In this document: piece by piece, positions 54,409 through 63,430 of the stretch
How positions within the stretch are numbered: the stretch's first letter is position 1
How the letters are laid out: every line of letters starts with the position of its first letter
Translations under genes and position numbers: made by a program
Origin: Leisingera sp. ANG-Vp
GTDB taxonomy: Bacteria > Pseudomonadota > Alphaproteobacteria > Rhodobacterales > Rhodobacteraceae
Length of the DNA: 64,000 nucleotides
NCBI RefSeq assembly: GCF_000813725.1
Contig: NZ_JWLD01000045.1
Span: 1 to 64,000, forward strand
Reading direction: 5' to 3'
Notes under the pieces: generated by a model
Database searches by the model: none
The model's input: only the letters and a program-made list of their open reading frames with translations
What the model was told of the DNA's origin: nothing

Positions 54409-55278
54409 ATGCGGAAACTGCCCAATCTGGTCTGGTTGCGCTCGTTTGAGAGCGCGGCGCAGCATCTGAGTTTTACCGACGCGGCGCAGGAGCTGGGAAT
54501 GACCCAGACCGCGGTCAGCCTGCATGTGCGCTCGCTGGAGGCGGAGCTGGGATGCAAGCTGTTCACCCGCGCGGCGCGGCGGCTGACATTGACCGAAATG
54601 GGCAAAGCCTATGCCTATTCGCTGCGGCAGGCGCTGGGGGATATGGCGATTTCGACCGCCAGCCTGTTTGGCACAGAGACTGAGCAAGTTCTGACCGTAA
54701 GGGTTCCGATGTCGACCGCAGGTTTGTGGCTTGCGCACCGGTTGCCGGAATTCGCTGAGCGGCATCCAGGCATCTCAGTCCGGATGGTGTCCAATATCTG
54801 GGCGGGAACGGAGGCGCCGGAGAATGTCGATGTGGAGCTGCGCTTTGGTTCCGGCGGCTGGGATGGCGGCGAGGTGCGGAGGATTTCACAGGAGAGGCTG
54901 GTTCCGGTGCGTGCGGCGGGCAGCGGTTTCCTTAGTCCGGAAGCCTTGCGGCAGGGGCCCTTGGTTCAGATCCTTGGGTTTGAGGACATGCTGTTGCGGT
55001 ATCTGAATGCGCACGGCTGCATGCCGCTGCAAGAGGCGGCCAGGTTTGCGGTGGATACCACGGTGGCAGCACTCGACATTGTTGCAGCAGGCGGCGGTTA
55101 TGCCGTGGTCGTGGAACGGTTTGCCCGCATGGCGATGGAAACGGGCAAGGCCATTTCCATTGCCGGGGATCCGGTTCCGATCGATCAGGCACACTATCTG
55201 GTCAGCGTGCCTGCCCGGGCGTCCAGCGAGGCTGCCAAGCAGCTGTTCGAGGCCTGGCTTGAAGAGGTTTTTGCCTGA
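54409..55278 (+). CDS. LysR-family transcriptional regulator
   Basis: This 289-residue protein is of the GcvA-like type: helix-turn-helix at about residues 5-64 (MRKLPNLVWLRSFE start, LTLTEMGKAYAY end) and an effector domain. It is divergent from the PanB/sterol-desaturase/FAH operon and probably regulates it. It is convergent with the MetX-like gene 8 bp away. Confidence 0.9.
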   Translation: MRKLPNLVWLRSFESAAQHLSFTDAAQELGMTQTAVSLHVRSLEAELGCKLFTRAARRLTLTEMGKAYAYSLRQALGDMAISTASLFGTETEQVLTVRVPMSTAGLWLAHRLPEFAERHPGISVRMVSNIWAGTEAPENVDVELRFGSGGWDGGEVRRISQERLVPVRAAGSGFLSPEALRQGPLVQILGFEDMLLRYLNAHGCMPLQEAARFAVDTTVAALDIVAAGGGYAVVVERFARMAMETGKAISIAGDPVPIDQAHYLVSVPARASSEAAKQLFEAWLEEVFA

Positions 55279-55286
55279 GCCTGCTG

Positions 55287-56300
55287 CTAATCCTCCAGCA
55301 GTTCGCGGATATTGGCATCCAGCTGCGCGGTGAAGCCAGCATCATTGCCCGGGTTGGCGGCGCAATGCCCCCAGGGGGAGTCATAGGGGCGGAAGATGGC
55401 GTTGGGCATGTGGCGGGCTTCGATCCCGTTGTCTTCAGGCGGGAAGTAGAGGTCCTGGGTGCAGGGCATCAGAATGGCGCGGGCCTTGATGGCTTTCAAT
55501 GCAGCTTCGAAGTCGCCGTTGTAGAGCGGCCCCGCAGAGATGTCTCCGGCCTGCCAGGTGGCAAGCTTAGTCAAGAGGTTGTTGGCGTCCCAGCCCTGCA
55601 CATGGTCCTGCTCCCAGTCCTGCAGCAGGTCCTCTATGGTTTCGAACCCCAGCTGCCGGTAGAGATGCGCGCGGTAGAAGGTCTGCGAAAACGCCCAGCC
55701 GGCATAGACCCGGCCAAAGGCTTTGAGCCCGGCTTCGGGCGGGCTGGTGTAGTTGCCGCCGTTCCAGGTTTGATCGGCGCAGAGGGCCGCTTTCACGCCT
55801 TCGAGGAAGACGAAATTGTGCGGCGAGGTCTTGGCCGAGGCGCAGAACGGCAGGATCGCCTGCACCATGTCCGGGTATTGCGCCGCCCATTGGTAGGACT
55901 GGCAGCCGGCCATGGACCAGCCCGCCACCAGGGCGATTCGCTCGATGCCAAGGTGATCGTGGATCAGCCGGTGCTGGGCGGCGATATTGTCCCACATCTG
56001 CACCAGCGGAAAGCGGGGGCCGTCTTGCGGAGCCGGAGTATTGGAAGGCGAGGAGGAGCGGCCATTGCCGAACAGATTGGGGCTGACGATGAAATGCTTT
56101 GCCGGGTCGATGGCGCGGCTGGGGCCAAAGAAGCCCTCGTTGCGGGAATTGGTGCCGGTGTAGAAGGTGGGCAGCACGATGACATTGTCGCGTGCGGGCG
56201 ACAGGGTGCCATAGGTCTGATAGGCGAGCTTCGCGTCTTTCAGCACCTGTCCTGACAGCAGCGGAAAGTCACCCAGGTCAAAGATTTCATAGTCCGGCAT
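55287..56300 (-). CDS. MetX-like alpha/beta hydrolase (homoserine O-acetyltransferase-like)
   Basis: This 337-residue protein (ATG 56300, AGAAGAG upstream) has the MetX-type layout: SPNLFGNGRSSSPSN region, the nucleophile serine in GWSMAG, an acidic residue in QDLYFPPED, and a late histidine in WGHCA. True MetX has GGSMGG; the changed elbow and the transporter setting suggest a hydrolase or acyltransferase of other esters. It is the last gene of the minus-strand cluster, with a terminator between it and the BCCT gene. Confidence 0.75.
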   Translation of the reverse strand: MPDYEIFDLGDFPLLSGQVLKDAKLAYQTYGTLSPARDNVIVLPTFYTGTNSRNEGFFGPSRAIDPAKHFIVSPNLFGNGRSSSPSNTPAPQDGPRFPLVQMWDNIAAQHRLIHDHLGIERIALVAGWSMAGCQSYQWAAQYPDMVQAILPFCASAKTSPHNFVFLEGVKAALCADQTWNGGNYTSPPEAGLKAFGRVYAGWAFSQTFYRAHLYRQLGFETIEDLLQDWEQDHVQGWDANNLLTKLATWQAGDISAGPLYNGDFEAALKAIKARAILMPCTQDLYFPPEDNGIEARHMPNAIFRPYDSPWGHCAANPGNDAGFTAQLDANIRELLED

Positions 56301-56320
56301 TTTGTGGCTCTTCTGGTTTG

Positions 56321-56360
56321 AAAAAGGGGGCTGCCCCCGGCCTGAATCCAAGCCGGGGGC
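56321..56360 (-). terminator. Rho-independent terminator after the second BCCT gene
   Basis: On the minus strand, arms GCCCCCGGC and GCCGGGGGC (9 bp, 10-nt loop) are followed by AGCCCCC and a run of five T. It overlaps the leader of the MetX-like gene, so that gene may have its own promoter or depend on readthrough. Confidence 0.7.
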
Positions 56361-56366
56361 GGGGGC

Positions 56367-58019
56367 TTACTCTGCGGGGCTGGTGCTTTCACCGCCGCGG
56401 CGGGCGCGCATGCCGTCGCGGATCACCGCCTTGAACAGGGCGATGCCCATCAGCGCCATCACCACCGAGAAGGGCAGCGCGCCGATGATCATCGCGGTGT
56501 TGATCGCGCCCAGGCCGCCGGCCGCCAGCAGGGTGCCGATCACCAGCGTCAGGGCGGCGCCCCAGACGATGATGTGGATTTTCGGCTTCTGCTGCGCATC
56601 GCCGCCGGCTGCGATGGTGTTGATGATCAGCACCGCCGAGTCCGCCGAGGTCACCAGGTAGGTGAGCAGCAGCACAACGATGACCGCAGTCATCAAAAGC
56701 GCCAGGCCGGAGGGCAGCATATGGTTGATCATTGCAAACAGCTGCGAGGAGAGGCCCGCGCCGGTGATCGCATCCCCCGCATCGCCGTTCAGCGTCAGGT
56801 CGATGGCGGTGCCGCCAACAAAGGTGAACCAGACGAAACACATCAGCGACGGCACGATCATCGCACCCAGAACGTACTCGCGGAAGGTCCGCCCGCGGGA
56901 GATGCGGGCCAGGAACAGCCCGACAAAGGGGGCGAATGCGATCCACCAGGCCCAGTAAAAGATGGTCCAGCCGCCCTGCCAGCCGGCCAGCTGCGTCGCG
57001 ACGCTGTCCGCGGCGCCGTCGCCTTTCCAGACGGTGACCGCCATGGCCGGGAAGCTGATCACATAATCCCAGAGGCCGACAAACAGGCTTTGCAGCGCAA
57101 AGAGGGTCGAGCCGAAGATCAGGAAGAAGGCGAGCAGGAAGAAGGACAGCCCCATGTTGATGTTGGAGAGCCACTTGATCCCCTTGCCGACGCCGGACAG
57201 CGCCGAGAGGGTGGAGGCCAGCATCACGATGCCAAGCGCGATGATCATCGCGGTGATGGTGGGAGCGCCTTCGGCGTCCATCATCCACTCGGCGCCGGTG
57301 ATGTTGAAGATGCCGGAGGCAAACTGCGACACGCCGTAGCCCAGCGTCACCGAGACGCCAAGGATGGTGGCAATAACCGAGACGATGTCGATGGCATGGC
57401 CCAAGGGGCCGGAGAGCGCATTGCCGAACAGCGGCGCCAGGCCAGACCGGATGGTCAGCGGCAGCCCGCGGGAGTAGCTGAAAAAGCCGAGCGTCAGCCC
57501 GACGATGGCGTAACAGCCCCAGGCAGAGAACCCCCAATGCATGAAGGACCATTTGTAGGCGGAGCGGACGCTGCCGGCGGTGGAGCCTTCGGCCTGGCCC
57601 TGGATCACGTCCGGGTTGGTGGCAAAGTGGTAGATCGGTTCAGCCGTGGCATAGGTCAGCATGCCAATGCCGATCCCGGCGCCGAACATCATGGAAAACC
57701 AGGAGAAATTGGAAAACTCCGGTTTTTCTCCGGCGGTGCCCAGCTTCAGACGTCCGGTGGCGGGCCAGATGGCCAGCGCGACGCAGACCACGATGTAAAA
57801 CGCCATCACATACATGTACCAGCTGCCGGTATTGGCATCGATGGCGCCGCGGATGCTTTTCAGCACCGCGCCGGCCTGATCCGGCCAGACCGCGGCCCAA
57901 AGGATCAGGAGACCAATGGCAATCTTTGAACCCAGGGCGACCATCCTGTTGAACCCGCGGTAGAACCCCTGGTCGTGGGTCTCTATGTGCAGGTCCGTTA
58001 TCGGTGGTTTTATCGGCAT
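56367..58019 (-). CDS. BCCT-family betaine/carnitine/choline transporter (second)
   Basis: This 550-residue carrier has about 12 predicted membrane segments and the family core WWIAFAPFVGLFLARISRGRT, in a different context from the BCCT at 35984. AGGAAGG precedes the ATG. It follows a TauABC-type importer operon on the same strand. Together with the Rieske and ligase genes further up, it may bring in the onium compound the cluster degrades. Confidence 0.9.
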   Translation of the reverse strand: MPIKPPITDLHIETHDQGFYRGFNRMVALGSKIAIGLLILWAAVWPDQAGAVLKSIRGAIDANTGSWYMYVMAFYIVVCVALAIWPATGRLKLGTAGEKPEFSNFSWFSMMFGAGIGIGMLTYATAEPIYHFATNPDVIQGQAEGSTAGSVRSAYKWSFMHWGFSAWGCYAIVGLTLGFFSYSRGLPLTIRSGLAPLFGNALSGPLGHAIDIVSVIATILGVSVTLGYGVSQFASGIFNITGAEWMMDAEGAPTITAMIIALGIVMLASTLSALSGVGKGIKWLSNINMGLSFFLLAFFLIFGSTLFALQSLFVGLWDYVISFPAMAVTVWKGDGAADSVATQLAGWQGGWTIFYWAWWIAFAPFVGLFLARISRGRTFREYVLGAMIVPSLMCFVWFTFVGGTAIDLTLNGDAGDAITGAGLSSQLFAMINHMLPSGLALLMTAVIVVLLLTYLVTSADSAVLIINTIAAGGDAQQKPKIHIIVWGAALTLVIGTLLAAGGLGAINTAMIIGALPFSVVMALMGIALFKAVIRDGMRARRGGESTSPAE

Positions 58020-58078
58020 CTAAAATTCCTTCCTGTCGGTATTGGAGTGCCTTGCGTTTGCCGCAAGTGCGGTTTTGC

Positions 58079-58092
58079 GGCCCGTTCGGGCC
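58079..58092 (-). terminator. Small GC-rich palindrome after the importer ATPase
   Basis: GGCCCG-TT-CGGGCC lies 36 bp after the stop of the importer ATPase. No T-run follows on the minus strand, so it may be only a weak terminator or a processing stem. Confidence 0.3.
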
Positions 58093-58127
58093 AGCAGAGT
58101 TCGTGAAGTCCCTATTTCACGTATCGG

Positions 58128-58925
58128 TCAGGCGTCCTCTTCCTGCTTGGCTTCGCCGCGCATCAGCTGCATGATCTCACGCTCGCATTCGGGGTAGCCT
58201 TCGAGTTCGACCAGATCCTCCTTGCTGCGGATCTCTTTGCCCTTCTTGAAATCCAGTTCGAGGATAGTCTTCAGGCGGCCCGGGTGGGCGGAGAGGAAGA
58301 CGATGCGGTCGGCAAGAAAGATTGCCTCCTGAATGTCATGGGTGACCAGCAGGATGGTGGTCTGGGTGGTGCGCATGATGTCCAGCAGCATTTCCTGCAT
58401 GTGCCAGCGGGTTTCGGCATCCAGCGCTCCGTAGGGTTCATCCATCAAGAGGATTTCCGGCGCATTGGCCAGGGTGCGGGCGATGGCGACGCGTTGCTTC
58501 ATGCCGCCGGAGAGGGTCTTGGGGTAGGCGTCGCGGAACTTGGTCAGATGCACCAGGTCGATGTAATGCAGTGCGCGTTCGCGGCGTTCCGCCTTGGGGA
58601 TGCCGTTCAGTTTCATGCCGTATTCGACGTTTTCCAGCACCGTGAGCCAGGGAAACGACGTGTAGCTTTGAAATACCATGCCGCGTTCCCGCGCCGGGCC
58701 GTGGATCGGGCGGCCCTCCAGGCTGAGAGTGCCGCTGGTGGGGGTGTGGAGGCCCGCGACGATGTTGAGAAGCGTGGACTTGCCGCAGCCCGAAGGGCCC
58801 AGGAGCACGCAAAGCTCGTTGCGGGCCACCGAGAAGGACACATCGCGCAAGGCCTCGACCCCGCCGCCGCGTGTGGGGAATGTCTTGCAGACATTCTGGA
58901 CGGATAGAATGGTGCTGGATTGCAT
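58128..58925 (-). CDS. ABC transporter ATP-binding subunit, nitrate/sulfonate/taurine type
   Basis: This 265-residue protein has Walker A GPSGCGKST, signature LSGGMKQR, Walker B EILLMDEP and the H-loop in LVTHDIQEA. It is of the TauB/SsuB/NrtD kind. GAGGGG precedes the ATG. It powers the permease at 60087-60932 and lies 36 bp after the binding-protein gene. Confidence 0.92.
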   Translation of the reverse strand: MQSSTILSVQNVCKTFPTRGGGVEALRDVSFSVARNELCVLLGPSGCGKSTLLNIVAGLHTPTSGTLSLEGRPIHGPARERGMVFQSYTSFPWLTVLENVEYGMKLNGIPKAERRERALHYIDLVHLTKFRDAYPKTLSGGMKQRVAIARTLANAPEILLMDEPYGALDAETRWHMQEMLLDIMRTTQTTILLVTHDIQEAIFLADRIVFLSAHPGRLKTILELDFKKGKEIRSKEDLVELEGYPECEREIMQLMRGEAKQEEDA

Positions 58926-58961
58926 GATGCGCCCCTCTTTTCTGGTTGGGTCCGAGGTGGA

Positions 58962-60017
58962 TCAGCCGCGGTAGCCGCTGTCGTAAAGCTCCTTGTGCAG
59001 GCTGCATTCGACGCCGGTTTCGGGTGCTTTGACCTCTTGGATCAGGCCGAATTTGACCCACCATTCGCTGACCAGGTTCCAGTGGTCCGACATCTGGCCG
59101 TTGGTCTGCTCAAACGGCGGATTGCCCGGGGCCGCGCCGCAGAACTGCGCAGCTTCGATGAAGTCATAGACATAGAGGCCCCCATCCAATGAGGTGCCGT
59201 CCTTGCCCAGAACAAGCTCGACGTCCGAGATGCTCATTCCCATGCCCTTGGCGATGATCTCATTGCCTTCGGCCGGGTTCTCCTTCCACCAGGCGATGGC
59301 GTCATACATCGCCTGCATGGTTTTCAGAGCTACGTCGCGGCGGTCGTTGATCAGCGCGTTGCTCATGTAGTGGCCATCCGCGACCACGGCATTTTTCAAC
59401 CAGAAGGGTTCGTCCGACTGGGTCAGGATGCTGGCGCCTTCCAGCGCCTTCAGTGTGTTGGTGCCATAGGGTTCCCAGAATTCAGAGGCTGCCACGCCGC
59501 CGCCGATCATGGCGGCAAATGCATCGTCGGCGATGATGTTGCGGTAGACGACCGAGTCATAGGCGGCGCCGTTCTGCTCCAGCCACATGGCGACATAGAT
59601 CTGCGCCAGCCCGCCTTCGAGCACCGCAACCTCTTTGCCGGCCAGGTCGGCGGCGCTTTCAATGCCGGGGCCCGCGACGACCTTGTCGGTGCCGTTCGAA
59701 AGGTTGCCAAAGGCCACCAGCTTGACCGGCAGGCCGCGCTCGACGCCAACAGGGGTGAATTCGGCGGTGGAGGAAACCACGTCAAGCTGCCCGGCGGCAA
59801 CCAGATTGAAGCTTTCATAGGGGTCTTCGATGGTCTGGTATTGGATGTCCAGATCCGGGGCTAGGCCCTTTTCCGCCGCGATGTGCCAGAAGCCGTAGCC
59901 TGGCCAGGTGAAGCCCGCGATCTTGACGCTTTCTGCGGCCCATGCGGGCGCGGCGGCGCTTGCCAGTGCGAGGGCTGCAATGCAGCCGCTGGCGGATTTC
60001 AGCAGTTTCTTGGTCAT
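58962..60017 (-). CDS. Periplasmic binding protein, NMT1/TauA type
   Basis: This 351-residue protein has a signal peptide (cleavage probably after AWA near residue 27) and an NMT1-like start KIAGFTWPGYGFWHIAAEKGL. I use ATG 60017; a GTG at 60023 with GGGAGG four bases upstream is equally in frame. The family binds sulfonates, nitrate, pyrimidine precursors or amines. The ligand is not evident, but the aromatic-rich start (WPGYGFW) would suit a cation. Confidence 0.9.
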   Translation of the reverse strand: MTKKLLKSASGCIAALALASAAAPAWAAESVKIAGFTWPGYGFWHIAAEKGLAPDLDIQYQTIEDPYESFNLVAAGQLDVVSSTAEFTPVGVERGLPVKLVAFGNLSNGTDKVVAGPGIESAADLAGKEVAVLEGGLAQIYVAMWLEQNGAAYDSVVYRNIIADDAFAAMIGGGVAASEFWEPYGTNTLKALEGASILTQSDEPFWLKNAVVADGHYMSNALINDRRDVALKTMQAMYDAIAWWKENPAEGNEIIAKGMGMSISDVELVLGKDGTSLDGGLYVYDFIEAAQFCGAAPGNPPFEQTNGQMSDHWNLVSEWWVKFGLIQEVKAPETGVECSLHKELYDSGYRG

Positions 60018-60086
60018 CGTCACGATACCTCCCTTGCGACGTCATTTTGATTTTTGGCTTGTTGTTTTGAGTTCTGCTCCGGCTCC

Positions 60087-60932
60087 TCAGGAATATTCGT
60101 CGAGATACTGGAATGCCCGGCGGTGCAGCGCCCGCAGCAGGTAGTCGAAGATCAGCCCCAGCAGGCCGATCACCAGGATGCCGGCCATGATCTGATCCAC
60201 ATGCAGGAAGCGTTTGGCGCGCATCATCATGGCGCCGATGCCGGCGTCGGCGGCGGTGATCTCGGCGATCACCAGATAGGTCCAGCTGACCGCCAGCATC
60301 TGGCGCATGGCGATCACGATGTTGGGGAGCGCTGCCGGGACTACGACCGTGCGCAGCACCTGCCAGCGGGAGCCGCCCAGGGTCACGGATGTGTTGATCA
60401 GATCCTTCGGCACCGCCTTTGTATGGTCGGCAATCAGGGTGATCAGGAACCAGATTACACCGATGAACAAGAGTGCCAGCTTTTGCGCGTCGCCCGCCCC
60501 GAACCACATCAGCAACAGGGGAATGAAGGAAGGGGCGGGCAGGTAGCGCCAAGCCGAAACGAAGGGGGAGAAAAACGCCTCGACCGACTTGAACGCGCCC
60601 ATCAGGATGCCGAGCGGCACCGCCACGGCGCAGGCCAGGGCAAAGCTGAACATCACCCGCCAGACACTGACCAGCACATCGCCGAGAAAACCGTTCTCGG
60701 CAAAGAGCGTGTAAAGCGCTGTCAGGACCTTGCCGGGCCCTGGCAGCAGGATTGCGGGCATCACGCCGGACCAGGCGGCGATCTGCCAGATGGCAAAGAA
60801 CAGGACCCAGACCGCCACCCCGAGGGTGAGGCGCCAGGACGCGGGGATATCCGATTTGAACTCGAAGATCCGCAGTTTCGGGCGCGTGTCCTTGGCCCGG
60901 GTTGCTGGTAAAGTCCGAAGGGCCTGGGTCAT
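60087..60932 (-). CDS. ABC transporter permease, TauC/SsuC type
   Basis: This 281-residue protein (start ATG 60932; the longer frame overlaps the ligase gene) has about six predicted membrane segments and an EAA-like loop around DLINTSVTLGGSRWQVLRTV. It forms the channel of the importer and lies 23 bp after the ligase gene. Confidence 0.9.
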   Translation of the reverse strand: MTQALRTLPATRAKDTRPKLRIFEFKSDIPASWRLTLGVAVWVLFFAIWQIAAWSGVMPAILLPGPGKVLTALYTLFAENGFLGDVLVSVWRVMFSFALACAVAVPLGILMGAFKSVEAFFSPFVSAWRYLPAPSFIPLLLMWFGAGDAQKLALLFIGVIWFLITLIADHTKAVPKDLINTSVTLGGSRWQVLRTVVVPAALPNIVIAMRQMLAVSWTYLVIAEITAADAGIGAMMMRAKRFLHVDQIMAGILVIGLLGLIFDYLLRALHRRAFQYLDEYS

Positions 60933-60955
60933 AGGTCTGTCCTTTGCTGGGAGGA

Positions 60956-62398
60956 TTAGTAGAGGCGCAGGTATTCCTGCACTTCCCAGTCGGTGACGGA
61001 CTGGTGGTAGCGCTCCCATTCGTCGTTCTTGTATTCGAGGTACGACTTGCGCATCACCGGGCCCATCACATGTTCGGCCATCTCGTCATGGCGCAGCGCC
61101 TCGATGGCGTTGAACAGGGTGCGGGGCAGGCGGCGGATGCCCAGTTCCTGCAACTCGGCTTCGGTCTTCGAGTACAGATCGAAGTCGGTCGGCTTGCCCG
61201 GGTCGATCTTGTGTTTGATGCCCTTCAGCGCGCAGCTCAGGTGCATCGCCATCGCCAGGTAGACGTTCATGGTCATGTCGCAGGCGCGGTTTTCGATGCA
61301 GTGGCGGCTTTGCGGCAGGCGGAACTGGGCCGAGCGGTTGTTGAAGCCGTAGGTGATGTTGGTCGGCGCCCAGGTGACGGTGCCGCCCTCGAAACCGCCC
61401 ACCCGCGGCACCAGGCCGTTGTAGGAGTTCACGGTCGGGCAGGTGATCGCGGTGATCGCCTCGGCATGGCTCATCAGCCCGCCCACGGCCCAGCGGCTTT
61501 CGTCGGACCAGTCGCTGCCGTCGGCGGTTTCAAAGATGTTCTCGCCGGGGCGGCTGTCATGCTGCATCGACATGTTGATATGCGCGCCGGAGCGCCAGTC
61601 GCCCACCGTCGGCTTCGGCATGAAGGTCACGAACATGCCGTGCTTCTTGGCCACTTCCTTGAGGGTGATGCGCAGGAAGGCCAGCCGGTCCGACATCTCC
61701 AGCATGTTGGTATAGTGGAAATCCAGCTCAAACTGGGAATAGGCGCCCTCGGCCACCACGTCGTGCAGGTTCCAGCCCAGGCCCTCGATGATGTCGATCA
61801 TGTCCTTCAGGAAGGGCATCGAGTCGATCGAATATTCCACGTCATAGCCAAAGGCCTGGCGGCGCGGCGAGATGGCCTTGCCCAGATCGTCGTCGAAGGC
61901 TTTCACCGGCAGGCCGTTCTCGTCGTATTTCATCACGATGAATTCGGGTTCGACGCCGGCAAATCCGGTATAGCCTTCCAGCTTGGCCTCATGCATGGCG
62001 CGCTTCAGGGCCTGGCGCGAGCAGACGTTGTAGGGCGCGTCTTCCCAGTAGAGATCCGAGAAGATGATCGCCATCGAGGTGTCCCAGGGGCAGACATAGA
62101 CGGCGTCCAGATCCGGCACCACCACCTGGTCGCTGTCGGCGGGGCTGAGTTCCGGCACAAAGGAGATCGAATGCACTGCGAACTGCGGGCCCTTGCCCAG
62201 GCAGAGCGGTTCGAAATCGCTCATCGGCACCGGTTTGGTCTTGGGGATGCCGTGCAGGTCGATCCAGGCCGCCATGACGTATTTAACGCCGGCCGCTTCC
62301 AGCCGCTCGCGCACTTCGGGGATCCGGGGGCGGTTGCGCTCTACCGCGTCGTGGAAGCTTTCGTAATAGATCTTCGCTTCGGGATTGGCTTTCAGCAT
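60956..62398 (-). CDS. Glutamine synthetase-family ligase (gamma-glutamylamide synthetase-like)
   Basis: This 480-residue protein starts at ATG 62398 (GGGAGGA upstream). It has the GS catalytic domain: GVEPEF metal-site glutamate, GAHINMSM and the NRSAQFRLP and RHCIENR arginine motifs. The beta-grasp segment that in GlnA reads DGSS (ammonium site) reads HSIS here, before DSDQVVVPD. Loss of the ammonium-site Asp favours an organic amine instead of ammonia as the second substrate, as in GMAS, IpuC or gamma-glutamylanilide synthetases. It is in one operon with a Rieske oxygenase, glyoxalase and importer. The amine is not known. Confidence 0.82.
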   Translation of the reverse strand: MLKANPEAKIYYESFHDAVERNRPRIPEVRERLEAAGVKYVMAAWIDLHGIPKTKPVPMSDFEPLCLGKGPQFAVHSISFVPELSPADSDQVVVPDLDAVYVCPWDTSMAIIFSDLYWEDAPYNVCSRQALKRAMHEAKLEGYTGFAGVEPEFIVMKYDENGLPVKAFDDDLGKAISPRRQAFGYDVEYSIDSMPFLKDMIDIIEGLGWNLHDVVAEGAYSQFELDFHYTNMLEMSDRLAFLRITLKEVAKKHGMFVTFMPKPTVGDWRSGAHINMSMQHDSRPGENIFETADGSDWSDESRWAVGGLMSHAEAITAITCPTVNSYNGLVPRVGGFEGGTVTWAPTNITYGFNNRSAQFRLPQSRHCIENRACDMTMNVYLAMAMHLSCALKGIKHKIDPGKPTDFDLYSKTEAELQELGIRRLPRTLFNAIEALRHDEMAEHVMGPVMRKSYLEYKNDEWERYHQSVTDWEVQEYLRLY

Positions 62399-62571
62399 GG
62401 TTGTTCCTCCCATTGATTGGCGCGCGGGGAATGGCACAGGGGCGCCGTTCACTGCCGGGGGCCGGTCAGCGTTGTTTCGGTTTCGTTTTCTGCAGTTACC
62501 CGGCGAAAAGGGCGGGCAACCCGTCGCCCGGGGCTCGGACTAGGGTGCCCAGTCGCCAGGAGCGGCGTTTC

Positions 62572-62970
62572 TTAGCCGGGGACAAAGTCCGACGGGTCGA
62601 TGCCCGGAACCTCGGTGATCCCGGCCAGCTGTTTCCAGTTGTGCGGATAGGCGGCGTAGAAGATCACGCATTTGCCGTCCGCCTCGTATGAGATGTGGTT
62701 GTCCTTGGGCACAAACAGCACGTCGCCACGGTTGCAGATGTACTCCTTGCCGTCGCAGACCAGGCGGAAGGTGCCCTCCAGGCAGTAGATGATCTCGTCG
62801 CAGGTCAGGTCCCACGGCACCTTGATGTTGTTCAAAACATTGATGCCGCCGCACATGGACTTGCTGAATTCGCTGGTGACCATCGGCTTGATGTAAGTGT
62901 CGCTGTCGCCCATGGAGTCATAGCGCTCCTGGACCAGATCGAATTTGAAAAGCTGCGGTTGATCGCCCAT
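62572..62970 (-). CDS. Cupin-domain protein (EutQ-like)
   Basis: This 132-residue single cupin has the central DEIIYCLEGTFRLVCDGKEY-like barrel and a later GDVLFVPKDNHISYEADG segment. GAGGGGAAG precedes the ATG, and the gene lies 3 bp after glyoxalase I. The 173 bp to the ligase gene hold no other gene. The role is unknown. Confidence 0.75.
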   Translation of the reverse strand: MGDQPQLFKFDLVQERYDSMGDSDTYIKPMVTSEFSKSMCGGINVLNNIKVPWDLTCDEIIYCLEGTFRLVCDGKEYICNRGDVLFVPKDNHISYEADGKCVIFYAAYPHNWKQLAGITEVPGIDPSDFVPG

Positions 62971-62973
62971 GGG

Positions 62974-63411
62974 TTACTTCCCCTCGCTGGCCAGGTGTTT
63001 CAGGATGCTTTCGTTCAGTTCGACCTTGTAGCCGTCCGGGTCTTCGCAGAAGGCGATGACGCGGGTGCCGTTCTTCATCGGTCCCGGCGGGCGGGTGATG
63101 TTGACGCCGGCCGCTGCCAGCTGCTCGCAGGCGGCATAGACATCCGGGGTTTCGATGCAGATGTGGCCCCAGCCGTTGCCCTTGTCGTAAGGCTCTTCCT
63201 GTTCCCAGTTGGCAGTGAGTTCCAGCGTGGGGGACTCTGCCTCCGGGCCGTAGCCGATGAAGGTATTGGTGAATTTGCCTTCGGGGTAGTCGGTGCGGCG
63301 CAGCACCTCCATGCCCAGAATTCCGCAGTAGAATTCCAGCGATTTCTCCATGTCCATCACCCGCATCATCGTGTGGGCCAGGCGGAAACCCTTGGAAATG
63401 GGTTCACTCAT
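62974..63411 (-). CDS. gloA: Glyoxalase I (lactoylglutathione lyase)
   Basis: This 145-residue VOC protein starts at ATG 63411 with AAGGAAG upstream and follows GloA closely: HTMMRV (metal His13), ELTANW (Glu), GHICIE (His) and DPDGYKVEL (Glu) give the four metal ligands, and VIAFCEDPDGYK is diagnostic. It isomerises the hemithioacetal of methylglyoxal and glutathione. Inside this operon it suggests that a 2-oxoaldehyde forms during breakdown of the substrate. Confidence 0.88.
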   Translation of the reverse strand: MSEPISKGFRLAHTMMRVMDMEKSLEFYCGILGMEVLRRTDYPEGKFTNTFIGYGPEAESPTLELTANWEQEEPYDKGNGWGHICIETPDVYAACEQLAAAGVNITRPPGPMKNGTRVIAFCEDPDGYKVELNESILKHLASEGK

Positions 63412-63430
63412 GTGTCGTCTTCCTTTTGGT

